This document shows, piece after piece, positions 1-6,138 of a DNA stretch of 8,649 bases (its first letter is position 1; the number at the start of each line of letters is the position of its first letter). A program made the position numbers and the translations under genes. The notes under the pieces are model-generated. The model ran no database searches and was not told the origin of the DNA. It was given only the letters and a program-made list of their open reading frames with translations. The stretch is from Actinomycetes bacterium (GTDB lineage: Bacteria; Actinomycetota; Acidimicrobiia; Acidimicrobiales; RAAP-2): assembly GCA_021791615.1 (NCBI GenBank), contig JAJYWG010000441.1, positions 1-8,649 on the forward strand, given 5' to 3'.

Positions 1-87
1 CGTCGACTGCACAGCTCGCTCGGCTACATGAGCCCCGCTGAGTACGAAGCACACATCCACCACAACGCCGTCCGTCAGGCGGCATGA
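1..87 (+). CDS. IS3-family transposase (OrfB), C-terminal fragment
   Basis: The plus-strand frame starting at base 1 encodes 28 residues and a TGA at 85-87. It contains RLHSSLGYMSPAEYE, the highly conserved end of the integrase core (rve) domain of IS3-family OrfB transposases, which lies just after the third catalytic acidic residue. The rest of the gene is cut off by the window edge. The protein would carry out DDE-type cutting and joining of its own element. Whether the copy is active cannot be judged from this piece. Confidence 0.9.
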   Translation, partial: RRLHSSLGYMSPAEYEAHIHHNAVRQAA

Positions 88-127
88 TCAACACAACCAA
101 GTTGTCCGTCGAAGCGTGCCAACTCCA
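1..127 (+). mobile_element. Right end of an IS3-family insertion sequence (partial)
   Basis: The window opens inside an insertion sequence. The transposase C-terminus ends at 87 and is followed by about 40 bp of non-coding sequence that ends in CCAACTCCA at 119-127. IS3-family elements typically end in CA on the right and begin with TG on the left. Read from the other strand the end starts TGGAGTTGGCAC, which suits a terminal inverted repeat. I place the IS boundary at 127 because the minus-strand membrane gene meets it there. The left end and the target duplication are outside the window, so the boundary is inferred. Confidence 0.75.
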
Positions 128-649
128 AAGTACTCGCCGGGCGCCAAATCGGACTTCTACGGCCCGCTGGAGCTCCGCGATCAGTGCCTTCGCCGCTGGC
201 GCAGTTCCCCATGTGCCGAGGTTCATGCCCGCGGCGCTGGTGACAGGAGGGGTGTCCCAGGCCTCGGCCACCGCAGGCCCGACGACCTCGTTGATGGCGG
301 AGCGGGTCTGTTCGTAGGTCCGCGCGAGCGCGGGATGCTCGGTCCCGATCCATGCCTGGTGGCAGGCGAGGCGCTCCTGGAGATCGTGACCTAGGGAGGC
401 AAGGGTGCTCAAGGTCTCGGGCGAATCGTCGGTCCGCCGGCGGACCCGGTAGGGGAACTCCACCCATGCGACCAAGGACTGGACAGCCTGTGCGTAGCGG
501 TCTCTTCGGAGATTGGCCGCGGCGTTCGCGCGGGTGACGACCATCGTGACCAAGGCCGTGATCACCGCGGTGGCCGCCGCGACGACAATCGGGATGACGA
601 CCGAAGTCCAGACGCTGATACCGGTGGCGAGCATCGGGGACACCGTCAC
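128..649 (-). CDS. Single-TM membrane protein, candidate CBASS effector, 3' end cut by IS insertion
   Basis: The frame opens with a GTG at 649-647 that overlaps the TGA of the E2 gene (GTGA), the usual sign of translational coupling. Residues 11-39 form one long hydrophobic stretch (IPIVVAAATAVITALV), so the protein has an N-terminal transmembrane helix. A positively charged run follows (NLRRDR, 46-51). The rest is a helical soluble domain with features such as WVEFPYRVRRRTDD (62-75), LGHDLQERLACHQ (86-98) and a GPA..AW..PP stretch near 124-135. I do not recognise a named family. As the last gene of a CBASS-type operon with no other effector, it is the best effector candidate, probably acting at the membrane; this is inference. 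After codon 174 the frame enters the IS inverted repeat and stays open to the window edge, adding at least 42 IS-derived residues, so the native C-terminus is lost. Later starts (GTG 643, ATG 634) are possible. Confidence 0.7.
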
Positions 650-1194
650 GCGGGTCTCTTGAGCGCGGACGTGAGGATTGGGTGTGCGCCGAAGCAAGGA
701 GTGCCGTGGGGGGCATCCTCGACGGGCCAGGGTCGGCCATTGCGACGGCAGTACTCCTCCATCCACAGGTGCCGCTGGAGGATGCGCACGAAGTCGTCGA
801 GCCCGTTCGACCAGTCCCAGCGCAAGTGCGGCGGATCGCCGGGGTACCACAGACAGAGCGCTCCAACCGCGAGCTCCCACTCCCCGCTGCACGCCGCAGA
901 CGGTTGGAACGGGTAGCGGTGCTTCCAGGTGCGCTCGGGGCGCCCGAGTGGGACAGCTACGACGACACCGTTGGCGAACACGGAGACCCGAGCGCTCTCA
1001 GCCGGATAGCCAGCGAGGGCTGGGTCGCCCGGGGACGCAAAGTCGACGTCGAGGACAGTCACAGCCGCGATGTGGGTGACGACGGCCAGGGACGCTCCGC
1101 GTACCCTGGCCGTGTCTACCGCCCACTCGCAGAACCCCCGCGGATCTGCACGGACCGCCTCGAACGACCCCGGCTTCACACAGATCGCCCCCAT
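646..1194 (-). CDS. E2 (ubiquitin-conjugating-like) protein of a CBASS-type operon
   Basis: This 182-residue protein has the layout of a prokaryotic E2/UBC-fold protein. It has beta strands around 68-82 (SVFANGVVVAVPLG), then HRYPFQP at 92-98, which matches the YPF.P segment of E2 folds. GALCLWYPGD at 111-120 follows, where Cys114 sits in the position of the E2 catalytic cysteine (compare GxICL). The C-terminal part, with RHLWMEEYCRRNG and WPVEDAPHG (141-164), is of the kind I associate with E2 proteins in CBASS loci. No E1 (ThiF) or JAB protease gene is nearby, which suits the E2-only 'type II-short' arrangement. In type II CBASS the E1-E2 protein (Cap2) conjugates the cyclase to targets and primes it; an E2 alone is thought to act on its cyclase too. 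The gene begins 19 nt inside the end of the cyclase gene, so the two are probably co-translated. It is followed by the membrane gene with a 4-nt overlap. Confidence 0.8.
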   Translation of the reverse strand: MGAICVKPGSFEAVRADPRGFCEWAVDTARVRGASLAVVTHIAAVTVLDVDFASPGDPALAGYPAESARVSVFANGVVVAVPLGRPERTWKHRYPFQPSAACSGEWELAVGALCLWYPGDPPHLRWDWSNGLDDFVRILQRHLWMEEYCRRNGRPWPVEDAPHGTPCFGAHPILTSALKRPA

Positions 1195-2153
1195 GCTCGC
1201 GTCGGCGTGGCGGCAACCGCAGCCGCGGCGGGCACGAGGATTGGTGCTGCGTGGAGACGGCGGAGCGCCTCGCGCTCCTCGTCGGCAGGCGACGGGAACA
1301 CCTCGCCCAAGAGCTCAGCCCAGATGAGCGCCGCTCCCTGCTCGTCACCGTCGCCAGCGAGCCTGAGCGCCTGGACGGCGCGGGCGGCTTTCACCACGAG
1401 CACCGACTTTGCCAATGCCACCTGGTGGGGTTGCAGCCGGTCGGAGATCCTGTCGGCGCCCGTGGGATCGAAGTACGAGGCGTCGAGGAGCTCGGTGGCC
1501 TTGGTGAGCGCCACCGCCACCGCGTCGGGGTGGGCCAAGGTCTCGGTGATGGCCTCGTAGCAGAAGCTCTCGACGTGGAGTCCGGGCAGCGCCTCGGAGA
1601 TGCCCGCAACGCTCACGACCTGCTTGACCATGCGCACCTGTCGGACGAACCGCCCGTCGCACGCCTGGTTCCGGGCAGAGACGGCGTCGATGAGCGCGTA
1701 GGTGTTCGACGGCTTCCACGAGAGCGCCGTCGTATCGGCGATCTTGATCCAGCCGCTGCCGTCCTCGTCGTTGAAGGCAGGGACCGCGTCGAAGTCGCAC
1801 TGACCGTCGGGGAGCGTGATGCCGAGCGAGTGCTTCTTCACCTCGAAGCCCGCGCCCGGGAACTCGGGCCTGACAGTGCTGCAGATGATGTCCATCGCGC
1901 GGCGCGGCCCCACCGACGAGCCCTCGAGCTCTGCGCGCAAGTCGTCGACAAGCTCGATGACCTTGTCCACATCGTGGAGGGGCGGGAGCATCGTCTTTCT
2001 GGCGAAGCTGCCCTGGAGGCGAGTGCGCTTGGCGACCCCGGCCGCCACGAGCACGTCGCCCAGGTGGTTGTGGGCCTCGACAGCCTGTTTGTGCTCGTCG
2101 GGGTCCAGCTTCAAGTTGTCGTCGGCGGCGGAGAACCGCTGGGAGAGGTCCAT
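1176..2153 (-). CDS. CD-NTase (CBASS oligonucleotide cyclase)
   Basis: This 325-residue protein has the full signature of a cGAS/DncV-like nucleotidyltransferase. GSF at 48-50 supplies the GS triphosphate-binding turn. DVD at 61-63 gives the first two metal-binding aspartates and DFDAVPAF at 120-127 gives the third (Asp122 by alignment). A segment W..SNTYALIDAVSARN (146-162) and VRMVKQV (173-179) follow, as in SMODS/OAS-type cyclases. The C-terminus has the DP......DRL pattern (229-240), a helical stretch and LLGEVFP (281-287), which I associate with CBASS cyclases. The enzyme would make a cyclic or linear oligonucleotide messenger on phage infection. The product and clade cannot be told from sequence alone. 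The ATG is supported by AAGGAAGG five bases upstream. That ribosome-binding site lies in one arm of an inverted repeat (see the site at 2161-2193). All catalytic residues are present, so the cyclase looks intact. Confidence 0.88.
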   Translation of the reverse strand: MDLSQRFSAADDNLKLDPDEHKQAVEAHNHLGDVLVAAGVAKRTRLQGSFARKTMLPPLHDVDKVIELVDDLRAELEGSSVGPRRAMDIICSTVRPEFPGAGFEVKKHSLGITLPDGQCDFDAVPAFNDEDGSGWIKIADTTALSWKPSNTYALIDAVSARNQACDGRFVRQVRMVKQVVSVAGISEALPGLHVESFCYEAITETLAHPDAVAVALTKATELLDASYFDPTGADRISDRLQPHQVALAKSVLVVKAARAVQALRLAGDGDEQGAALIWAELLGEVFPSPADEEREALRRLHAAPILVPAAAAVAATPTRAWGRSV

Positions 2154-2160
2154 GGTGGCC

Positions 2161-2193
2161 TTCCTTACTCGGTGGTTGTTTCACGAGAAGGAA
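2161..2193 (-). promoter_or_regulatory. Inverted repeat covering the cyclase ribosome-binding site (operator or RNA hairpin)
   Basis: Read in the direction of transcription, TTCCTTCTCG is followed by 12 bases and then CGAGTAAGGAA. The 10-bp arms match perfectly apart from one extra T in the second arm. The second arm contains the AAGGAA of the cyclase Shine-Dalgarno sequence, seven bases before the ATG. As DNA it could be an operator, with half-sites about two helical turns apart. As RNA it would form a hairpin that hides the ribosome-binding site. It sits in the only real intergenic gap of the operon (2154-2239), between the control genes and the CBASS core. I see no convincing -10/-35 pair in that gap. 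Confidence 0.6.
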
Positions 2194-2239
2194 TGCCGCA
2201 ACCCCCGGCGCTGTCCGGACCGTGTCCCGAACCCTGGGC

Positions 2240-3250
2240 TTATGTGCAGCAATCGACGCAGGTGTCGCCGCCAGCCCGGAAGAGGTTCTCGGCTTTGAGC
2301 AGGCCGCAACCCCCGCACATGCGCTCAGGAGCACGCTGGACACAGCCGCACTTGTGGCACTGGGGGCACTTGACGTCTCCGCACTCGCGGCACGGTGCCC
2401 ACGACGCGGTGAACGAGTGGTCGCAGCGCGGGCACTCGACGACATCGACCGGAGCCCTGTCCTCGATGGTGGCGAACCGCAGCCCCTTCTCCCACGGGGA
2501 GTAGGGGTCAGCGACCACGACCATGAAGATCCAACCGTCGCCCGCGTCGAAAGCGTCGCCATGGACCTCGCCGCTCACCTTCCCGCTCGCGAACCGCACT
2601 CGGGTAATGCCTCGGGCGTGGCCATTTCTTGCTGCAGCGACGAGCAGCGAGCCCTCTCCCTGTGGCGTGCCTCGGGCGATGCGCCACGGGGTGCCGAGCT
2701 GGTGTGCGATGAAGTCGGCGGTCCCCTCCAGGCTGCCCAACATCACGCACCCGTGGTGGTGAAGCCGCCTCACCGCGGCGACGCAGCACGCCGCCCTGGA
2801 CGCGATCTCACGCCCCTGAAAGAAAGTGGCGACGTCGCGCGCGGTGAACGCGCCCGGTTGCAGGTACTCGTCAACCAGTTCTGTGGGCAAAAGGACGGTC
2901 GCTGCGACCTCGTTGCAGATCGCCTCATCTGGACGGTCGGCGTCAGCGACCGAGAGCTCGTTCAGCTCGACGTCGTGCCATATGAGGTGATGGCCCAGCT
3001 CGTGAAGGGCCGTGAATCGCTGGCGGCTCAGCGGCACGTCGTCGGCGAGCGTGATCCGCGGTGGTGGCCCGGGGTGGTACGAGCCGTCGATGTCGCAGCG
3101 CCCCTGTGGGCTTGGTGGTCGCTTCGTGATCGTGACGTCCTCGAACAGGACCGGGATCGTCGTGAACGGGTCCTCGGCGAGGTCTGCAAGAAACGCCTGG
3201 TCAAGCCTTTCGAGAAGCCGACGCGCTTGGGCGTGCGCGTCAAGGCGCAC
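2240..3250 (-). CDS. ImmA/IrrE-type zinc metallopeptidase with cysteine-rich tail (CapP-like)
   Basis: This 336-residue protein has TALHELGHHLIWH at 80-92, the HExxH zinc site of ImmA/IrrE (COG2856) peptidases. EAICNEVAATVLLP (109-122) matches the downstream E...N..AA..L.P motif that supplies the third zinc ligand (Glu109). The last 65 residues add thirteen cysteines: CPRC (273-276), CREC (287-290), CPQCHKCGC (295-303), CGGC (312-315) and CVDCC (331-335). They read as two or three zinc ribbons, perhaps for DNA or RNA binding. Peptidases of this family cut a partner HTH repressor. In CBASS loci, CapP, activated by single-stranded DNA, cleaves the repressor CapH. The gene starts 11 nt inside the end of an HTH gene, exactly the arrangement expected for such a pair. 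That the peptidase controls the cyclase operon is inference from this context. It is followed by an 86-bp gap and then the cyclase. Confidence 0.87.
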   Translation of the reverse strand: MRLDAHAQARRLLERLDQAFLADLAEDPFTTIPVLFEDVTITKRPPSPQGRCDIDGSYHPGPPPRITLADDVPLSRQRFTALHELGHHLIWHDVELNELSVADADRPDEAICNEVAATVLLPTELVDEYLQPGAFTARDVATFFQGREIASRAACCVAAVRRLHHHGCVMLGSLEGTADFIAHQLGTPWRIARGTPQGEGSLLVAAARNGHARGITRVRFASGKVSGEVHGDAFDAGDGWIFMVVVADPYSPWEKGLRFATIEDRAPVDVVECPRCDHSFTASWAPCRECGDVKCPQCHKCGCVQRAPERMCGGCGLLKAENLFRAGGDTCVDCCT

Positions 3251-4091
3251 CGAGCACCTCTTCTATGAGCGTGCGCCAGTCTCGCTTGGACCCCGAACGC
3301 ATCCTTGGAGCCATCGGCATGAGCTCGTCGGCGAAGCTACGCCGCAGAGAGACCGGATTCGTGAGTCTCCGAGATGCTCCCCACATTCCGAGGCGCTCCC
3401 TGTACTCGGGTAGGTCCATGAAGCCGACGAGCTCTTCGTCGTAGGCGATGGCTTCCATGGGGACTGCATCGAAGAGCTCAGTCAGCGTCCCAACTTCGTT
3501 TGCCTTAAGGGCGCGCTTTCCGTGCAAGAGCGCCCGAGCGTCGCCGGGAGGAATCTCGAGAGTGCGGGCCACCTCGGCCACACCTAGGCCCGCCTTCTCG
3601 GTTTGCTCGGAGAGCGGAACGCCAGAAGTCCGGGGAACCCACTCCGCATTCGCGAGGTAGTCCAGTGAGTCCAAAAGATCCGCCCGCACGAGCGAGCGGT
3701 CGTCAAGAGGGCTGCTGATGTGCGCCCAAGTGTTGAGTTTGTCGCCCCGCACAGCGTCTTGGACCGCAGCAAAGGAGCCGGCGCTCAGATCTGCAAGCCG
3801 GTGCTCGAGCGTGAAGACCTTGATGGACGCGGCGACCGAACCCCACACGAGCGGTGACAAGCCGGTGTCGGTTGCAGCGAGAACAGCAGTCTCGTCGCCA
3901 GGCTCTTCGCCCGAGGCTGCAGCAACCAGGACTTGTCGACCGAGCGGAGCCTCGAGGACGACCACGAGGCACGCGGTATCTTGCCATGCCGCACGCCAAA
4001 GTTGCCCCGCCTCCACCGGTGGCCGGTCTATCGCTGGCTGCGGCCAGGGCAGCTCAGAGAGCCTCTGAAGCAGGGGGTCTTTCGGCATCAT
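3240..4091 (-). CDS. HTH regulator with beta-rich N-terminal domain, likely target of the adjacent peptidase (CapH-like)
   Basis: This 283-residue protein has a helix-turn-helix around 169-210: LGVAEVARTLEIPPGDARALL, with AEVARTLEIP as the first helix and turn. The HTH is followed by LTELFDAVPMEAI, typical of XRE-like proteins. The N-terminal part (28-105) is rich in predicted strands (GQLWRAAWQDTACLVVVLEA, RQVLVAAA, ETAVLAATDT) and resembles the small SH3/MazF-like barrel seen at the N-terminus of some actinobacterial regulators. This is a weak, by-eye resemblance. CapH itself is much shorter, so this is not a simple orthologue. The start overlaps the previous gene by 4 nt (ATGA), and the stop overlaps the peptidase gene by 11 nt. 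By analogy with CapH/CapP and ImmR/ImmA it should repress until it is cleaved. The C-terminal 70 residues could be the cleaved or oligomerising part. Confidence 0.68.
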   Translation of the reverse strand: MMPKDPLLQRLSELPWPQPAIDRPPVEAGQLWRAAWQDTACLVVVLEAPLGRQVLVAAASGEEPGDETAVLAATDTGLSPLVWGSVAASIKVFTLEHRLADLSAGSFAAVQDAVRGDKLNTWAHISSPLDDRSLVRADLLDSLDYLANAEWVPRTSGVPLSEQTEKAGLGVAEVARTLEIPPGDARALLHGKRALKANEVGTLTELFDAVPMEAIAYDEELVGFMDLPEYRERLGMWGASRRLTNPVSLRRSFADELMPMAPRMRSGSKRDWRTLIEEVLGAP

Positions 4092-5119
4092 GGCTCCTCA
4101 CTGTCAGAAAATGCCGCAATCTCGCCGCTCGTCCGACAAAGTCGCAAGAGGATCTCGGTAGCGGCCCGCGCGTCTCCTTGGGAGGCGTCGGCCAGGCACG
4201 CGAGCTTCTCCTCCAACCGGTCGAGGGTGACGCCAGCCCTGTGCTTGGAGCACCCAAGGGTCTTCGCGATGCCTCGGGTCCCGCCGCCCTCGAGGAAGCC
4301 CGCGAGGGCCTGGCGCTCGTCTGCAGTCAGCTGCGAGTGCATCCACTGTGCCGCGCGCTCGTCGGCAGTAGTGCCCTCAGCCCCCGCTATGTCGGGGGCC
4401 TGCTCTGGGTCACCGAGCCACTCGTAGTCAATCTCGAACGCGACGTTGAAGCGGGCTGCCAGCACCTCTGCGAGCTGCGCCTTGGGTAACGGCCCAGACA
4501 TCTCCAGCACTGCGGCGGCAACGGCGCGGGTGTCGTCGCGCGCAGCCAGTGGCGGCGTCTTTTTGGCATCGGGCGAAATGTGAACGGCTCGGGTCTCCAC
4601 CGTCCAGGCCACGTCGATGAGCTCCGCCACACCTTGTGACCAGCAAGGTTCCCGGTCGTCAGTACGCAGGCGCCAGTGGCCGGTGGCCACCCGGAAGCGC
4701 GTGGGCTCCTCGCCGAGGGCGTCATCCACCGCACGGATGACTCTGCCTTCAGGGGTGCCACGAGCTCGGAGGTCGAGGGTGGTGCGCAGAGCCTTGGTGA
4801 GGTAGCCGGCGAAGGCCTTGTCGTTTGGCGCCTTGTTTGCGGCCAACACAAGCTTGGCCGGAGTCACTCGAGCGATGGTGTCAAACACGAGGTCGTCGAT
4901 GTCACCGGCTGACCACGACGGTGCGCCGTTGGGGCTTGGTCGGCCCGCGCTCGCTCGTCGGGCGAGTCGTCGAGCAGTGTCGAGGAATATCTGGTCGAGC
5001 CCTCCACGGGCAACTGTTTCTCGCAGCCCAGCCACCACAACAACGGTATCGCCCGCCCCCACACCCGCATGGTGCTCTCGCCGCCTCACGTTCCATGTCA
5101 GCGAGCGGGGGAAGCTCAT
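4088..5119 (-). CDS. Sigma-factor-like regulatory protein, first gene of the CBASS operon
   Basis: The C-terminal part (about 297-341 of the longest reading) reads LTADERQALAGFLEGGG.RGIAKTLGCSKHRAGVTLDRLEEKLA, which has the form of a sigma-70 region 4 HTH. The part from LDQIFLDTARRLARR through DIDDLVFDTIARV to FAGYLTKALRTTLDLRARG (75-153) resembles sigma region 2 in pattern and in leading to a DDALGEE segment. A winged-helix-like stretch, GPLPKAQLAEVLAARFNV, lies between (242-259). I do not recognise a named family. It may be a specialised sigma or a sigma-derived DNA-binding regulator. The start is uncertain. The frame is open to an ATG at 5218, but that stretch overlaps a transposase remnant on the other strand (5123-5284), so I place the start at the ATG at 5119. 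GTG codons at 5089, 5062 and 5038 are alternatives, and none has a strong ribosome-binding site. The stop overlaps the next gene's ATG by 4 nt. Confidence 0.6.
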   Translation of the reverse strand: MSFPRSLTWNVRRREHHAGVGAGDTVVVVAGLRETVARGGLDQIFLDTARRLARRASAGRPSPNGAPSWSAGDIDDLVFDTIARVTPAKLVLAANKAPNDKAFAGYLTKALRTTLDLRARGTPEGRVIRAVDDALGEEPTRFRVATGHWRLRTDDREPCWSQGVAELIDVAWTVETRAVHISPDAKKTPPLAARDDTRAVAAAVLEMSGPLPKAQLAEVLAARFNVAFEIDYEWLGDPEQAPDIAGAEGTTADERAAQWMHSQLTADERQALAGFLEGGGTRGIAKTLGCSKHRAGVTLDRLEEKLACLADASQGDARAATEILLRLCRTSGEIAAFSDSEEP

Positions 5120-5122
5120 ACT

Positions 5123-5313
5123 TGAACGGGCACCTCTTCGATCGCGTCCTCGAAGGCTCAGGTCCTCCTCGAGGGTTGGCGGATCGAGTGCAACAACGAG
5201 CGACCACACAGCGCGCACGGCCGTCGATCACCCGTCGAGTTCGCCGAGGAGTGGCTCAGACAACACCAGCTACAGCTCGCATGATGAGCGGCTCAACACC
5301 CAGGGACCGGTCA
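5123..5313 (+). mobile_element. Remnant of a second IS3-family element (3' end)
   Basis: A transposase C-terminal fragment ends at 5284. The 29 bases after it (CGGCTCAACACCC, GGGACCGGTCA) look like the short non-coding tail and terminal repeat of an IS. I place the end at CA, 5312-5313, from the usual IS3 rule; this is approximate. The left side is lost, since the sequence below about 5123 belongs to the sigma-like gene. The element is therefore a fossil. It lies between the CBASS-type operon and the basic-protein gene, and the operon promoter may be inside or just beyond it. Confidence 0.65.
5126..5284 (+). pseudogene. IS3-family transposase, C-terminal remnant
   Basis: This plus-strand frame follows an in-frame TGA at 5123-5125 and ends with TGA at 5282-5284. 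It carries KAQVLLEGWRIE (6-17 of the segment from 5138), NNERPHSAHG (19-28) and SPVEFAEEWLRQHQLQLA (31-48). This is the classic end of the IS3-family integrase core, where E..QVLLE.WR and N..RPH...G..SP.EFA are conserved. There is no start codon or catalytic DD part, so it is a decayed fragment. A neighbouring frame just upstream reads LNGHLF, which may be the NG.LRDE segment displaced by a small deletion. It differs in sequence from the transposase end at 1-87, so the two are different elements. Confidence 0.8.
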
Positions 5314-5325
5314 GAAGCGATTTGT

Positions 5326-6138
5326 TCAGCGGCGCTTGCCCTGCTCAGGAAGTCCGCCCGAGAGCACCGTCACCCATGGCCGAGATTGCCCGTTCTTTGC
5401 GCCACCTTTGACTCGCGCCGCCCATTGGTTTGGTCCGCGGCCCGGGCCAGCAGCTCGCTCGGCGATCTCTCTGGCGGCTGTGGGTGCCCGGCGACCCTGA
5501 TGCCTGACTCGCTTGGACAGACTCGCACCGAGGCGACGAGCCGCGTCGAGCGTTGATTGGCGGCTGACGTTGACCAAGCGCTCTTCCAGCTGTGCTTTCC
5601 TCAGCTCGAGCGGGCCAGCTCGGTTCGAGTGGGCGCCGGCCGCTTTGTCGGCCCGGCGTGCAGCCTTGAGCTGCTTCTCGCAGCGTTGAAAAGCTCGAAA
5701 CACGACGACGAGTTGCTCCGCTTGCTGTTGCGCGCTGCCAAGACTGGCGCGGGACCGTGGCGCCTTCCTGGCTCGCCGTGAGCGGCCACGTCCAGCTTCG
5801 GGTGCCGCTCGCTCGACGAGGGGGTGGCTGGGACGGGTCTTGGCCGGCACCTTCCCGATGGCGCGGGTGGCCGCGGAAGCCACCGGGCCCGTCGCGGACT
5901 TGGTAGTTGCGACCACCATCCCTCGGGCCTTCGACACCTTCTCGGCCCCAACCCGACTCCCTCGTTGGCCGTCCTCGTATCCTCGTTGGTAGGCGGAGCG
6001 CACGGTTGTATCCGTTGGGCTTCCGAGTCTCCAGCTGTAGCTGCGGTCAAGGGGCTTCCCGTGCACAGCGTCTTCGTAGCCGTGCCGCCGCGCCATCTCG
6101 ATCACCTCGCCAAGCTCCAGCGGCCCAGGTGTACCCAT
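5326..6138 (-). CDS. Basic Ala/Arg/Lys-rich protein of unknown function
   Basis: I do not recognise this 270-residue protein. Residues 15-60 hold two related stretches, ARRHGYEDAVHGKP and AYQRGYEDGQRG, a G[YF]xxAxxGxP...YxxGYxxG pattern that recurs in small RNA- or ribosome-linked proteins such as RMF; this likeness is weak. Residues 60-135 are low-complexity and rich in K, R, A, S and P (GRGRSRRARKAPRSR), histone-H1-like. Residues 136-190 could form a coiled coil (QQQAEQLVVVFRAF, LELRKAQLEERLVN). The C-terminus is again basic and ends in GKRR. There is no signal peptide or membrane segment. It may bind nucleic acid. Met15 (ATG at 6096) has GAGG eight bases upstream and is a better start than the ATG at 6138. 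The stop lies 13 bp from the presumed IS end at 5313, so the original 3' end may have been altered. Confidence 0.55.
   Translation of the reverse strand: MGTPGPLELGEVIEMARRHGYEDAVHGKPLDRSYSWRLGSPTDTTVRSAYQRGYEDGQRGSRVGAEKVSKARGMVVATTKSATGPVASAATRAIGKVPAKTRPSHPLVERAAPEAGRGRSRRARKAPRSRASLGSAQQQAEQLVVVFRAFQRCEKQLKAARRADKAAGAHSNRAGPLELRKAQLEERLVNVSRQSTLDAARRLGASLSKRVRHQGRRAPTAAREIAERAAGPGRGPNQWAARVKGGAKNGQSRPWVTVLSGGLPEQGKRR

Noticed and set aside
75..866. A 263-residue minus-strand reading across the membrane gene and the E2 gene
   Set aside because: It is arginine/glycine-rich shadow coding. The frame of the membrane protein (start 649) has a proper TM helix, and the E2 reading has recognisable motifs.
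1251..2504. Long plus-strand reading of 417 residues opposite the cyclase
   Set aside because: It is antisense to the cyclase, whose GS and DVD motifs and ribosome-binding site are clear. GC-rich DNA gives long false frames on the other strand.
1..5313. A composite transposon made by the two IS3-type ends flanking the operon
   Set aside because: The two transposase ends differ in sequence, and the right-hand one is a fragment with no left end, so they cannot act as one unit.
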